Assembly: GCA_002101905.1 (NCBI GenBank)
Contig: LQPU01000049.1
Location: 1 to 64,000 of the forward strand
Reading direction: 5' to 3'
DNA: 64,000 nt
DNA from: Mycobacterium shimoidei
Lineage (GTDB): Bacteria > Actinomycetota > Actinomycetes > Mycobacteriales > Mycobacteriaceae
The notes beneath the pieces are model-generated. The model made no database searches, was not told where the DNA came from, and saw only the letters and a list, made by a program, of their open reading frames with translations. Shown here one piece after another: positions 24,763-34,800 of this stretch. Numbering within the stretch: position 1 is the stretch's first letter; each line of letters starts with the position of its first letter. A program made the position numbers and the translations under genes.

Positions 24763-27700
24763 TCAGCGGAACGCCGAGTCGATGATCTCCTGCTGCTCGA
24801 CAGCGTGCACCTTCGAAGAGCCAGACGACGGAGCCGACATCGCGCGACGCGAAATCCGTTTGATGCCAACTAATTTATCCGGAATCAATTCGGGCAACTC
24901 CAAACCGAACCGCGGCCAGGCGCCCTGGTTGGCCGGCTCTTCTTGAACCCAGAAGTACTCGGTAGCGTTCGGGTAGCGGTCCAGCGTTTCGTTCAGCCGT
25001 CGCCTGGGCAGCGGCGCCAGCTGCTCGATCCGCACGATCGCGACGTCGTCACGGTTGTCCTTGGCTTTGCGGGCCGCCAATTCGTAGTACAGTTTGCCGC
25101 TCGTCAGCAGCATCCTGGTGACTTTGTCGCGTTCACCGACACCGTCTTCATAGGTGGGCTCTTCGAGCACCGAACGGAACTTCATCTCGGTGAATTCCTT
25201 GAGGTCGCTGACCGCAGCCTTGTTGCGCAGCATCGACTTTGGCGTGAACACGATCAGCGGCCGCTGGATTCCATCAAGTGCATGGCGGCGCAGCAAGTGG
25301 AAGTAGTTCCCTGGGGTCGACGGCATCGCGATCGTCATCGAACCCTCCGCCCACAGCTGCAGGAAGCGTTCGATGCGGCCCGACGTGTGATCGGGACCCT
25401 GGCCTTCGTGGCCGTGCGGCAGCAGCAGCACCAGGTTGGACAGCTGCCCCCACTTGGCCTCACCGGAGCTGATGAACTCATCGATGATGGACTGAGCGCC
25501 GTTGACGAAGTCGCCGAATTGCGCCTCCCACAACACGCATGCGTCCGGGTTACCCACCGTGTAGCCGTATTCGAAGCCAACGGCGGCGAATTCGGACAGC
25601 GGCGAATCGTAGACCAGGAACCTACCACCGGTGGGGGTGCCGTCGGGATTGGTGGCCAGCAGTTGCAGCGGCGTGAACTCGGCTCCGGTCACCCGGTCGA
25701 TGATCACCGCATGCCGCTGGGAGAATGTGCCGCGCCGGGTGTCCTGGCCGGACAGCCGCACCAATTTACCTTCCGCTACAAGCGAACCCAACGCCAGCAG
25801 CTCGGCAAACGCCCAGTCGACCTTGCCTTCGTAGGCCATTTCCCGCCGCTTTTCCAGCACCGGCTTGACCCGCGGGTGCACGGTGAAGCCTTCCGGCATG
25901 GCCAGATGCGCATCACCGATCCTGGCCAACAGTGACTTGTCCACGGCCGTGGAAAGCCCGGCGGGGATCATTTGATCGGACTCCACCGATTCGCTGGGAC
26001 CCACGCCGTGCTTTTCCAGTTCGCGGACCTCGTTGAAGACGCGCTCCAATTGGCCCTGGTAGTCGCGCAGGGCGTCCTCGGCTTCCTTGATCGAGATATC
26101 GCCACGGCCGATCAGCGCTTCGGTGTAGCTCTTGCGCACCCCGCGCTTGTTGTCGATGACGTCGTACATGTACGGGTTCGTCATCGACGGGTCGTCGCCC
26201 TCGTTGTGACCGCGACGGCGGTAACAGAGCATGTCGATGATGACGTCCTTGTGGAACGTCTGACGGAAATCCACCGCCAGCCGCGCCACCCATTCACACG
26301 CCTCGGGGTCGTCGCCGTTGACGTGGAAGATCGGCGCCCCGATCATCTTTGCGACATCGGTGCAGTACTCGCTGGACTTGGAGTGCTCCGGCGATGTGGT
26401 GAAGCCGATCTGGTTGTTGACGATGATGTGGATGGTGCCGCCGACCCGGTAGCCGGGTAGCAGCGCCAGGTTCAGTGTTTCGGCCACCACGCCCTGCCCG
26501 GCGAACGCGGCGTCGCCGTGCAGCATCATCGGCACCACCGAGAAGCCGTCCTCGGACATGCCTTTGTCCAACAGATCCTGCTTGGCCCGCACCAATCCCT
26601 CGAGTACCGGGTCAACGGCCTCCAGGTGCGACGGGTTGGCGGTCAGCGAGACCTGAATGTCGTTGTCGCCGAACATCTGGATGTACGTACCGGTGGCACC
26701 GAGGTGGTACTTGACGTCACCGGAACCGTGCGCCTGTGCCGGATTCAGGTTGCCTTCGAACTCGCTGAAAATCTGTGAGTACGGCTTGCCGACGATATTG
26801 GCCAGCACGTTGAGTCGTCCGCGGTGCGGCATCCCGATCACGACTTCGTCGAGCGCGTGCTCGGCGCACTGGTCGATCGCGGCATCCATCATCGGGATGA
26901 CGGCCTCGGCGCCCTCCAGTGAGAACCTTTTCTGCCCAACGTATTTGGTCTGCAGAAAAGTTTCGAACGCCTCGGCGGCATTGAGCTTGCTCAGAATATA
27001 TTTCTGTTGGGCGACGGTGGGCTTTTCGTGCTTGACCTCGATTCTTTCCTGCAGCCACTTCTGCTGTTCGGGTTCGAGAATGTGGGTGTACTCGACGCCC
27101 ACGTGGCGGCAGTAGGCATCGCGCAGTAAGCCCAGCACGTCGCGCAGCTTCTTGGACTGGGCACCGGCGAATCCGTTGACCTTGAACACGCGCTCTAAGT
27201 CCCACAGCGTCAGGCCGTGGGTCAGGATGTCGAGGTCGGGGTGACTGCGAAACCTGTTGTTGTCCAGCCGCAGCGGATCGGTGTCGGCCATCAGATGTCC
27301 GCGGTTGCGGTAGGCCGCGATCAGCTCGACGACACGGGCGTTCTTGTCGACGATCGAATCCGGATTGTCCGGACGCCATCGCACCGGCTCGTAGGGGATG
27401 GAGAGCTCGCGGAAGATATCGTCCCAGAACTCATCCGACAGGATCATCTCGTGGATGGTGCGCAAGAAGTCGCCCGACTCCGCGCCCTGGATGATGCGGT
27501 GGTCGTACGTCGAGGTCAGCGTGATGAGCTTGCCGATCCCGAGTTCGGCGATCCGTTCGGGGCTGGCGCCCTGGAACTCGGCGGGGTATTCCATCGCGCC
27601 GACACCGATGATGGCGCCCTGGCCGGCCATCAGTCGCGGCACCGAATGCACGGTGCCGATGGTCCCGGGGTTCGTCAACGAAATCGTCACGCCGGCAAAG

Positions 27701-28446
27701 TCTTCAGCGGTTAGCTTGCCATCGCGGGCGCGGCGGACTATGTCCTCATAGGCGGTGACGAACTGTGCGAAGCGCATCGTCTCGCAACGTTTGATCCCGG
27801 CCACGACCAGAGAACGCTTGCCGTCCTTGCCCTGCAGGTCGATGGCCAGGCCGAGATTGGTGTGCGCCGGAGTGACCGCGCTGGGTTTGCCGTCGATTTC
27901 GGCGTAGTGCCGGTTCATGTTCGGGAACTTCTTGACCGCCTGCACCACCGCGTAGCCGAGCAGGTGGGTGAAGGAGATCTTGCCGCCGCGGTTGCGCTGC
28001 AGCTGGTTGTTGATCACCGTGCGGTTGTCGATCATCAACTTGGCCGGGATGGCCCGCACGCTGGTTGCCGTCGGCACGTCCAGCGACATGGACATGTTCT
28101 TGACGACGGCCGCGGCGGCACCGCGCAGCACCTGCACCTCGTCGCCTTCTGCCGGTGGCGGACCGGCGGCTTTGGCGGGGGTTACCGCTGCGGCGGACGC
28201 GCCGTTGCCCGGTGGGGCGGGTCGGGGACTGGGCGCGGGCGCGGGTTGGGCGGGGGCGGCCGGCCCAGCCGGGGCTGTCGAGCGGCCGTCACCCGCGGTC
28301 GCTACGTCGCTCGTCGGCTCCGGGTTGTAGTCGACCAGAAACTCATGCCAGCTCGGGTCGACCGAGGAGGGGTCATCGCGAAATTTGCGGTACATCTCCT
28401 CGACCAACCATTCGTTTTGCCCGAATGGTGAATTCGTACTGCTCAC
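24763..28446 (-). CDS. kgd: Multifunctional 2-oxoglutarate decarboxylase/dehydrogenase (KGD/SucA)
   Basis: Product of 1227 residues, aligned end to end with M. tuberculosis Rv1248c (1231). It links the TCA cycle at 2-oxoglutarate: ThDP-dependent decarboxylation, ketoglutarate dehydrogenase E1 activity and carboligation to 2-hydroxy-3-oxoadipate. The order is an N-terminal helix (PFGQNEWLVEEMYRKF), an Ala/Pro linker (about 45-95), an E2-type succinyltransferase domain ending in the catalytic STYDHRIIQGAESGDF region, and the E1 domain with MPHRGRLNVLANI, the ThDP site HGDAAFAGQG/NNQIGFTT and EAQFGDFVNGAQ. GTG 28446 follows GAGAGGCGAG. It is transcribed toward the MOSC-reductase gene. The lipoyl domain is absent, as in the family. 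Confidence 0.96.
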   Translation of the reverse strand: MSSTNSPFGQNEWLVEEMYRKFRDDPSSVDPSWHEFLVDYNPEPTSDVATAGDGRSTAPAGPAAPAQPAPAPSPRPAPPGNGASAAAVTPAKAAGPPPAEGDEVQVLRGAAAAVVKNMSMSLDVPTATSVRAIPAKLMIDNRTVINNQLQRNRGGKISFTHLLGYAVVQAVKKFPNMNRHYAEIDGKPSAVTPAHTNLGLAIDLQGKDGKRSLVVAGIKRCETMRFAQFVTAYEDIVRRARDGKLTAEDFAGVTISLTNPGTIGTVHSVPRLMAGQGAIIGVGAMEYPAEFQGASPERIAELGIGKLITLTSTYDHRIIQGAESGDFLRTIHEMILSDEFWDDIFRELSIPYEPVRWRPDNPDSIVDKNARVVELIAAYRNRGHLMADTDPLRLDNNRFRSHPDLDILTHGLTLWDLERVFKVNGFAGAQSKKLRDVLGLLRDAYCRHVGVEYTHILEPEQQKWLQERIEVKHEKPTVAQQKYILSKLNAAEAFETFLQTKYVGQKRFSLEGAEAVIPMMDAAIDQCAEHALDEVVIGMPHRGRLNVLANIVGKPYSQIFSEFEGNLNPAQAHGSGDVKYHLGATGTYIQMFGDNDIQVSLTANPSHLEAVDPVLEGLVRAKQDLLDKGMSEDGFSVVPMMLHGDAAFAGQGVVAETLNLALLPGYRVGGTIHIIVNNQIGFTTSPEHSKSSEYCTDVAKMIGAPIFHVNGDDPEACEWVARLAVDFRQTFHKDVIIDMLCYRRRGHNEGDDPSMTNPYMYDVIDNKRGVRKSYTEALIGRGDISIKEAEDALRDYQGQLERVFNEVRELEKHGVGPSESVESDQMIPAGLSTAVDKSLLARIGDAHLAMPEGFTVHPRVKPVLEKRREMAYEGKVDWAFAELLALGSLVAEGKLVRLSGQDTRRGTFSQRHAVIIDRVTGAEFTPLQLLATNPDGTPTGGRFLVYDSPLSEFAAVGFEYGYTVGNPDACVLWEAQFGDFVNGAQSIIDEFISSGEAKWGQLSNLVLLLPHGHEGQGPDHTSGRIERFLQLWAEGSMTIAMPSTPGNYFHLLRRHALDGIQRPLIVFTPKSMLRNKAAVSDLKEFTEMKFRSVLEEPTYEDGVGERDKVTRMLLTSGKLYYELAARKAKDNRDDVAIVRIEQLAPLPRRRLNETLDRYPNATEYFWVQEEPANQGAWPRFGLELPELIPDKLVGIKRISRRAMSAPSSGSSKVHAVEQQEIIDSAFR

Positions 28447-28567
28447 GGCAGCTGCTCGCCTCTCACTTACAGCGGTCCTGTGGTTTCCGCCCCATAAAGG
28501 CTAACCCTTTGCCGAGGATCCGCGTCGGCGTCGTCGACACCGCTGTGATGGCGTCCTGAAAGCAGAC

Positions 28568-28723
28568 TCGCCGCTGGCCCTGATGGCGGCGACCCGCTGC
28601 GCCCGGCTTCGCCGCGCTTGCGATCGCCGCTGGCTCGATGGCGGCGACCCGCTGCGCCCGGCTTCGCCGCGCTTGCGATCGCCGCGGGCCCTGATGGCGG
28701 CGACCCGCTAGCCCGCGTCGCGA
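28568..28723. repeat. Tandem repeat of 55-56 bp (2 full copies plus a partial third)
   Basis: Copy 1 is 28568-28623 and copy 2 is 28624-28678, both beginning TCGCCGCTGG and sharing GATGGCGGCGACCCGCTGCG and GCTTCGCCGCGCTTGCGA. Copy 3 (from 28679) follows for about 30 bp and then diverges. It lies between kgd and the Rv1249c-like gene, and the partial third copy supplies that gene's stop codon (28708-28710). It looks like a MIRU/VNTR-type locus. Confidence 0.8.
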
Positions 28724-29460
28724 ACGCTCGGCAGCAGGTGCAGGGTGACCGGCCAGCGGCTCGGCGGTGCGCCGAACGCCTCCCGGGCGTTGGTGATGAT
28801 CTTCTTGCCGATGATGCGGTTGCCGACCCCGCCGACGACTGCGCCGACACCGACCGGCAGCATCTTGCCGAACAGCAAGGTGCTGCGCCGCAGGGTGTAC
28901 CGCCGGACGGCATATTTGAGCAGCCTGGAGTTGAGCTGCGACACCGCCGGCATAGGCAGCGTCGCCACGCCATCGGACAGCCAGGCCCCGTTGGTGCGGC
29001 CGGGTCCGATCAGTTCTGCCAGAGCGTGCTTGCTGTCGTCGCCGACCAGCACGGACAGCACCAAAGCCCGGCGTCGTTCCCGGTCGTCGGTGGAGATGCC
29101 GTGCACCGCGCCGACCGCCAAGGCGAAGAAAGCGGTCGCCTCCAGGAACACCGCGGTTTCCCCCGCGGCAACAGAGAGTGCGGCCACCGTCCCCACGCCC
29201 GGCAGCGCCGCAGCCGAACCCACTGCCGCCCCGCTGGCCGCCACTGCGGCCAGGTAACGCTTTTCCAGTTTGGAGACGATCGCAGCCGGGGATGCGCCTG
29301 GGTCGGTGTGGCGCAGCCGGTCGACATATGTCTTCGCCAAGGGCGCCTGTGAACGCGACACACGCTCGATGACGTGCGCTAATGCGCGCACGGATGCCTT
29401 GGGTTTGCCGTTGTCGGCGGTCTGCGGGTCCGCCTTGGACCTGCTCCTTCGGGAGCTCAT
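28708..29460 (-). CDS. Conserved membrane-associated protein (Rv1249c-like)
   Basis: Product of 250 residues from ATG 29460 with GGAGG five nt upstream. A basic N-terminus (RRSRSKADPQ) precedes two adjacent hydrophobic stretches (YLAAVAASGAAVGSAAALPGVGTVAALSV-like, near residues 60-90, and VFLEATAFFALAVGAVHGI). A third, Gly-rich segment near residue 210 reads LPVGVGAVVGGVGNRIIG. The last residues overlap the end of the tandem repeat, so repeat copy number could alter the C-terminus. Position and content match M. tuberculosis Rv1249c. No function is known to me. Confidence 0.75.
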   Translation of the reverse strand: MSSRRSRSKADPQTADNGKPKASVRALAHVIERVSRSQAPLAKTYVDRLRHTDPGASPAAIVSKLEKRYLAAVAASGAAVGSAAALPGVGTVAALSVAAGETAVFLEATAFFALAVGAVHGISTDDRERRRALVLSVLVGDDSKHALAELIGPGRTNGAWLSDGVATLPMPAVSQLNSRLLKYAVRRYTLRRSTLLFGKMLPVGVGAVVGGVGNRIIGKKIITNAREAFGAPPSRWPVTLHLLPSVRDAG

Positions 29461-29888
29461 AGTGCCTCCGTAGCTGTGCCCGGTTGCCGGCTCCTCCTGG
29501 TCGCCGGACGAATGGCGTTGCTCCAGGCTAACGCCGCGGGCGCCGAAGGTGGGGCAGGCGCCGTCGTAACTGGTCCACCGGGAATAATCCCGACCGGACA
29601 CACCGCGGCTTGTCAGCGCACTTGCATGCATCGATACTCTCGGTTCGGAGGCCGCGGCGAATGCCGTTGACGAGCGCATCGGGGCAATGGAGACCCGAGC
29701 CGCCGAGATCACGGCGCTCCGCGACGCCGGCGTCACGCCGGCCGTCGGGTATCCGGCGGCGTTGGATTACTTGCTGACCGCAACGCGAGCCGAGTTTCAT
29801 GGCTGCGACGGTTCGTTAACTCGCTGCGTTCCGGTCGGCTGCAGTGGCAGCAGGACATGGGCTTCGGGGGCCGAGACGAGGTGAACAC
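29461..29888. other. 428-bp divergent intergenic region with a possible small frame
   Basis: This gap holds the promoters of the Rv1249c-like gene and the MFS transporter. On the plus strand 29687-29884 encodes 65 residues (METRAAEITALRDAGVT...). In the same frame the coding-like sequence extends upstream without a start (DERIGAMETRAAEI). It has no convincing Shine-Dalgarno and no family I recognise; it may be a decayed gene remnant or chance. I see no other structure here. Confidence 0.3.
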
Positions 29889-31871
29889 ATGACGCCCACG
29901 GCGACTACTCGGGCACCGGGTGGACGCCCCCGACGCAGTGCGCCGCCGAGGACGCGGATTGACAGCCGAAACCCCTGGGCCGCGCTGTGGACGATGATGG
30001 TCGGCTTCTTCATGATCCTGCTCGACTCGACCATCGTCGCGGTCGCCAATCCCAGCATCATGGCCGAGCTGCGAACCGGATACGACACGGTCATCTGGGT
30101 GACCAGCGCCTACTTGCTCGCCTTCGCGGTGCCTCTGCTGGTGGCCGGCCGACTCGGTGATCAGTTCGGCCCGAAGAACGTGTACCTGACCGGCCTGGCG
30201 GTGTTCACGGCCGCGTCGTTGTGGTGCGGTCTGTCCGCCAGCGTGGGCATGCTGGTCGCCGCACGGGTGGTGCAGGGCATCGGCGCCGCGCTGCTGACGC
30301 CGCAGACATTGACGACGATCACCCGCATCTTCAGGCCCGATCGTCGTGGCGTGGCGATGAGCGTGTGGGGCGCCACCGCCGGTATGGCCACCCTGGTGGG
30401 TCCCCTGGCCGGTGGCATCCTGGTCGACGCGTCCGGCTGGGAGTGGATTTTCATCGTCAACGTCCCGATCGGCGTGATCGGGCTCGGATTGGCGTATTGG
30501 TTGGTCCCGGCGTTGCCCACCCACCCGCACCGCTTCGATCTCGCCGGCGTGGCACTGTCCGGGGTCGGGATGTTCCTGATCGTGTTCGCCCTCCAGCAGG
30601 GCCAGTCCGCGGGGTGGGCGCCGTGGATCTGGGCGGTGATGGTGGCCGGGATCGGTTTCATGGTCGCTTTCGTCTACTGGCAGTCGGTCAACACCCGCGA
30701 GCCGCTGATACCGCTGGATATCTTTCGGGACCGCGATTTCAGCCTGTCCACGGTCGGAGTGGCGGTCATCGGGTTCGCCGCGACGGCGATGGTGCTGCCG
30801 TTGATGTTCTACGCACAGGCGGCGTGCGGACTGTCGCCGACGCGCTCGGCGCTACTGACGGCTCCGATGGCGATCACCAGCGGACTGCTCGCCCCGATCG
30901 TGGGCAGGATTGTGGACCGCGCCCACCCCCGGTCGGTGATCGGCTTCGGATTCTCGATATTGGCGATCGCGCTGACCTGGCTGTCGATCGAGATGACGCC
31001 GACGACGCCCATCTGGCGGCTGGCCTTGCCGTTTGTGACGCTCGGCGTCGGGATGGCGTTCATCTGGTCGCCACTGGGCGCGACCGCGACCCGCAACCTG
31101 CCGGCCCGTCTGGCCGGCGCCGGTTCGGGTGTGTACAACACGACCCGGCAGGTCGGTGCGGTGCTCGGCAGCGCCAGCATCGCAGCGTTCATGACGTGGA
31201 GGATCACCGAAGAGCTGCCGCCGATGCCGGGTGGCCTGCATGGCGAGGCACCCGACGGCGGGGCGCTGCAGCTACCGGAGTTCCTCCGCGAGCCGTTCTC
31301 GGCGGCGATGTCCCAGGCGATGCTGCTGCCGGCGTTTGTCGCGCTTTTCGGGGTGACCGGTGCGATGTTCATGATCGGCTTCACCCCGTCGACCAACACC
31401 GCTCACGCCGCCGGGCGGCGGCCCGCCGCGGACGACCGATCACGTCTCGACGGGTTGGGCGCCCGGACCGGACGGATCCGTCCCATGCCCAATATTTCCG
31501 ACGACTTCGACGACTATCTCGAATACCTGGTGCCACGTCCTCCCGAGGCCCGACCCGAGCCGGTCGAGGTCAACGAGTCCGATACGCAGCCGCTGAGAAC
31601 CCGGCAGGCCCCAGTCGAGCATGCCCCAGTCGACCCTCCGAAACCCGAGCCAATTGGCTTTGCGCACAACGGCTTCCACGTCGACGACGAGCAGCGCTTC
31701 CGGCCGCTCACCGAATTCGCCTCGGAGTATCGCAACGGCTACGAGCGCCCACCGCGTCACGGACTGCATGGACAGGCGTCACCGCCGCCGCGTCGCAATC
31801 GGCACTACCGGCCCGATCCCGACGAGTCGGCGGGTTACGGACGGCATTCGTTTCGCGACGACGACTACTAG
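29889..31871 (+). CDS. MFS (DHA2, 14-helix) drug-efflux transporter with long cytoplasmic tail (Rv1250-like)
   Basis: Product of 660 residues from ATG 29889 (MTPTATTR). The transporter core (about residues 30-530) has 14 predicted helices, with motif A GRLGDQFGPKNVYLTG and motif C-like MATLVGPLAGGILVD typical of DHA2 proton-driven exporters. Residues about 540-660 form a polar, Pro/Arg-rich tail (PEARPEPVEVNESDTQP; RYRPD-like repeats) that makes the protein longer than M. tuberculosis Rv1250 (579 as I remember). Substrate unknown. It is convergent with the nuclease-helicase gene, only 7 bp between stops. Confidence 0.88.
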   Translation: MTPTATTRAPGGRPRRSAPPRTRIDSRNPWAALWTMMVGFFMILLDSTIVAVANPSIMAELRTGYDTVIWVTSAYLLAFAVPLLVAGRLGDQFGPKNVYLTGLAVFTAASLWCGLSASVGMLVAARVVQGIGAALLTPQTLTTITRIFRPDRRGVAMSVWGATAGMATLVGPLAGGILVDASGWEWIFIVNVPIGVIGLGLAYWLVPALPTHPHRFDLAGVALSGVGMFLIVFALQQGQSAGWAPWIWAVMVAGIGFMVAFVYWQSVNTREPLIPLDIFRDRDFSLSTVGVAVIGFAATAMVLPLMFYAQAACGLSPTRSALLTAPMAITSGLLAPIVGRIVDRAHPRSVIGFGFSILAIALTWLSIEMTPTTPIWRLALPFVTLGVGMAFIWSPLGATATRNLPARLAGAGSGVYNTTRQVGAVLGSASIAAFMTWRITEELPPMPGGLHGEAPDGGALQLPEFLREPFSAAMSQAMLLPAFVALFGVTGAMFMIGFTPSTNTAHAAGRRPAADDRSRLDGLGARTGRIRPMPNISDDFDDYLEYLVPRPPEARPEPVEVNESDTQPLRTRQAPVEHAPVDPPKPEPIGFAHNGFHVDDEQRFRPLTEFASEYRNGYERPPRHGLHGQASPPPRRNRHYRPDPDESAGYGRHSFRDDDY

Positions 31872-31878
31872 ACGAGTC

Positions 31879-34800
31879 CTAGTCGAACCTGGAGATCAGA
31901 GACATGAACGCGCCTAGATCCACCAGAGCGGTCGGGGTGCCGGGCAGGTAGTCGGTGAGCGTCTCGGCGTGCACGATGACCGTCGCGTATTGCGCCCGGC
32001 TTACGGCCACATTCAACCGATTCCGGTTGAGCAGGAATGGAATTCCGCGCGGGATGTCCTCGACGGAGGAAGCGGTCATCGAGACGAACACTATCGGTGC
32101 CTGTGCGCCCTGAAACTTGTCGACGGTGCCCACTCGGACGCCGCCGAGGCCGGTCGCGGCCAACCGTTCGCGGAGTAGCACAACCTGTGCGTTGTAGGGC
32201 GCCAGCACCAATACATCGGAAACCTGCAACGGCCGGCTGCCGTGCTCGTCGGTCCACGCCGAGCCGAGCAGTCGGGCGATCTCGGTCACGATCGCTTCGG
32301 CTTCCTCCGGGCTCTCGGTCGAGTTGCCCTCATGGTCAACGGCAAGCGCGTGAACTCCGGGTTCATACCCGTCGAGACGACGAGCGGTGGTGCGTTCGAC
32401 ATGAGAATGTAGCCGGCCCTCATAGCACAACCTCGACACCGGTTCGCACAGCGCGGGATGCATTCGGTAGGTGCGGTCCAAAAAGTAGCCACGTTCGGCG
32501 GGCAATGTGCGCCGGCCATCGACCAGCCAGCCGAGCGCGGAGACGTCGACCGGTTCGGGATGAGTGCCCTGGCTGACTTGCGGCAACTGCTGTGGATCCC
32601 CTAGCAGCAGCAAGTTTCGGCTCGCGGGTGCGACCGCGATGGTGTTGGCCAAACAGAACTGGCCGGCCTCATCGATCACCAGCAGGTCCAAACTGCCACG
32701 CGGCACGCGGTTGTCGTTGGCGAAGTCCCATGCCGTGCCGCCGATTACGCACCCGTCCGAACCGGTGATGAATGCGGCGTAGTCGTTTTCGCTGATGTGT
32801 TGCCAGGCCGGATCGGCGCGGTCATAGGGCTTCTTGGCGACGCGTTGCGGATCGATCCCAACCGATACCGCGCAATCGAGCAGGTTCTCCACCACGGCGT
32901 GCGACTGTGCGACCACACCGATCCGCCAGCCGTGCTCGGCGACAAGTCGAGTGATGACCCGCGCCGCCGTGTAGGTCTTGCCGGTTCCGGGCGGTCCGTG
33001 TACCGCGACGTATGACGAGTCCAGGTCCAACACCGCCTCGGTAATGGCCGCCGCGGTGTCGGGATGGCGTGGCAGCGACGCGCCGGTGCGGGTTCGCGGC
33101 GCGCGCCGCGACAGGATGTCGAAGATGGCGCTGCGCGGCAGCTGCGGCAAGCCGGCGGCAACCTCGGCCGCCGTCACCTCGATTGCCTCCTGCAACTTCG
33201 CCGTCCCGATCGGAGGGCCCGGCGTCAGCGCAAACGGAAGCTGGTGAAAGGTGCTGCCGTCCTTGGCTGTTCGTTCTAAGATCACCACTTCGGTCGGCAC
33301 CGTGAAATCGTCGGCCTCGATCACGTCGGCGTGGCCTGCCGCTCGACGATCCGGATGGTCGGTCAACCCTGGCGGGGCGGGAGGTTCGTACAGCGCGAAC
33401 ACTGAGGACTTGAGTTCGCCGCGGGCCAGTGTTCCGGCCAGCCGCACTCTGCGCTGCTGCTTGCGGGCTCGTGGGGGCTGATTCCAGTCTGTTGTTACCG
33501 ACGCGTCCTCGACGAGGAAAACGTCTGTGTCATCCGACCATTCCTCAACCGGATAGTTCAATCGGTCGAAGTGGGCCCACCAGAACGGCTTATCCTCGCG
33601 GCGGTGATAGCCGCGCGCGGCGGCCATCAGCGCGACCGCCGTCTGCTCCGGGGTACGGTCGTCGACGGCGGAGTCACCGGCGAATTCGGCCAGGGTGGCT
33701 GCCAGCGAATCAGCTGGCTCGACGCTACCGCCATCCGAAACAGGTTGAGCGCCAATCGGTGTGATGCTGGCTTCGAAGGCGCGCATCAGCAGCCAGTCAC
33801 GCAGCGCACGCGTCGACCGGCAATCGTGGTGGTTGTATTCCTCGATCTCTTTGAGCGCCATGGCGGCGTCGTCGTGGCGGCCGTCGGAGCGCAGCGCGCA
33901 GAACCGGGCGTACTGGGTGATCGAATCCGCGGCGGTGGTGACGTCACCGGCGCGCTCCCGGCCCATGAAGAGCGGCTCCAAGGCCTTCAGGCCGAACGAC
34001 TCGGCGCCAACGCGGATACTCTTGCGAACCAATGGATATAGGTCGACCAGTATTCCGCTGCGCAGCAGTTCGTCGACCTCGTCTTCGCCGACGCCGTGTC
34101 GCCCGGCGAGCCGCAGCAGCGCCGTCTTCTCGTAGGCCCCGTAATGGTAGATGTGCATGCCGGGGTAACGCTTGCGCCGACGCGCCACCATGGCCAGAAA
34201 GTCGGTCAGGGCTTTACGTTCCTCGGCGAGGTTATGGGCCCACAGCGGACGAAAAGCGCCCCGGGCTTCCAGGACGCCGAACAGGTACTCCAGCCCCCAC
34301 TGGCTGCCGTCGGCGGTCCACATCGGGTCGCCTTCGAAATCGAAGAACAGATCACCGTCGTCGGGGTTGGGCAACACCGCCAGCGGCTGGGCGTCGGCGA
34401 TCTCGAATTGCGGAGTGCCGGTTCGGCGTTCGGTGACTTGCAGCTTCGCTTGCGCGGTGAGCTTGGCCAGGACGCGGGGCGCCAGGTCGGGTATCGGGCC
34501 GGCGTGATCGGCGAGTTCGGCGACGGTGCTGATCCCGGCGTCGAGCAGCTTGGCTCGTTGGCTCACCCGCATTCCCGCGACGAGCAACAGATCGTCGGTG
34601 GCCCGCACCTGCTCTTGGCACAGCGGACAGCGGAAGCACGCCCCCACCCGCTCGTCTTCCCAGGACACCGGTTGCTCTGCGGCGTAGTGCTCGTCGAGCA
34701 GCCGTTGGACCCTGGACCGCTGGGCGCGATACACCGGAATCAGCTCATCGACGCGGTAGCGCAGCACGGTGCCGTCGCCGAGCATCAGTTCGGCCTCGGG

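Noticed and set aside
28568..28723. Possible CRISPR array
   Set aside because: The repeats are directly adjacent, longer than CRISPR repeats and lack unique spacers; no cas genes are present.
28467..28973. 168-residue minus-strand frame through the tandem repeat
   Set aside because: Its repetitive Ser/Gly/Ala sequence is generated by the 55-bp repeat and overlaps the end of the Rv1249c-like gene in another frame.
30221..31882. 553-residue plus-strand open frame inside the MFS gene
   Set aside because: Arg/Asp-rich frame-shifted reading of the transporter; the MFS frame has clear helices and motifs.
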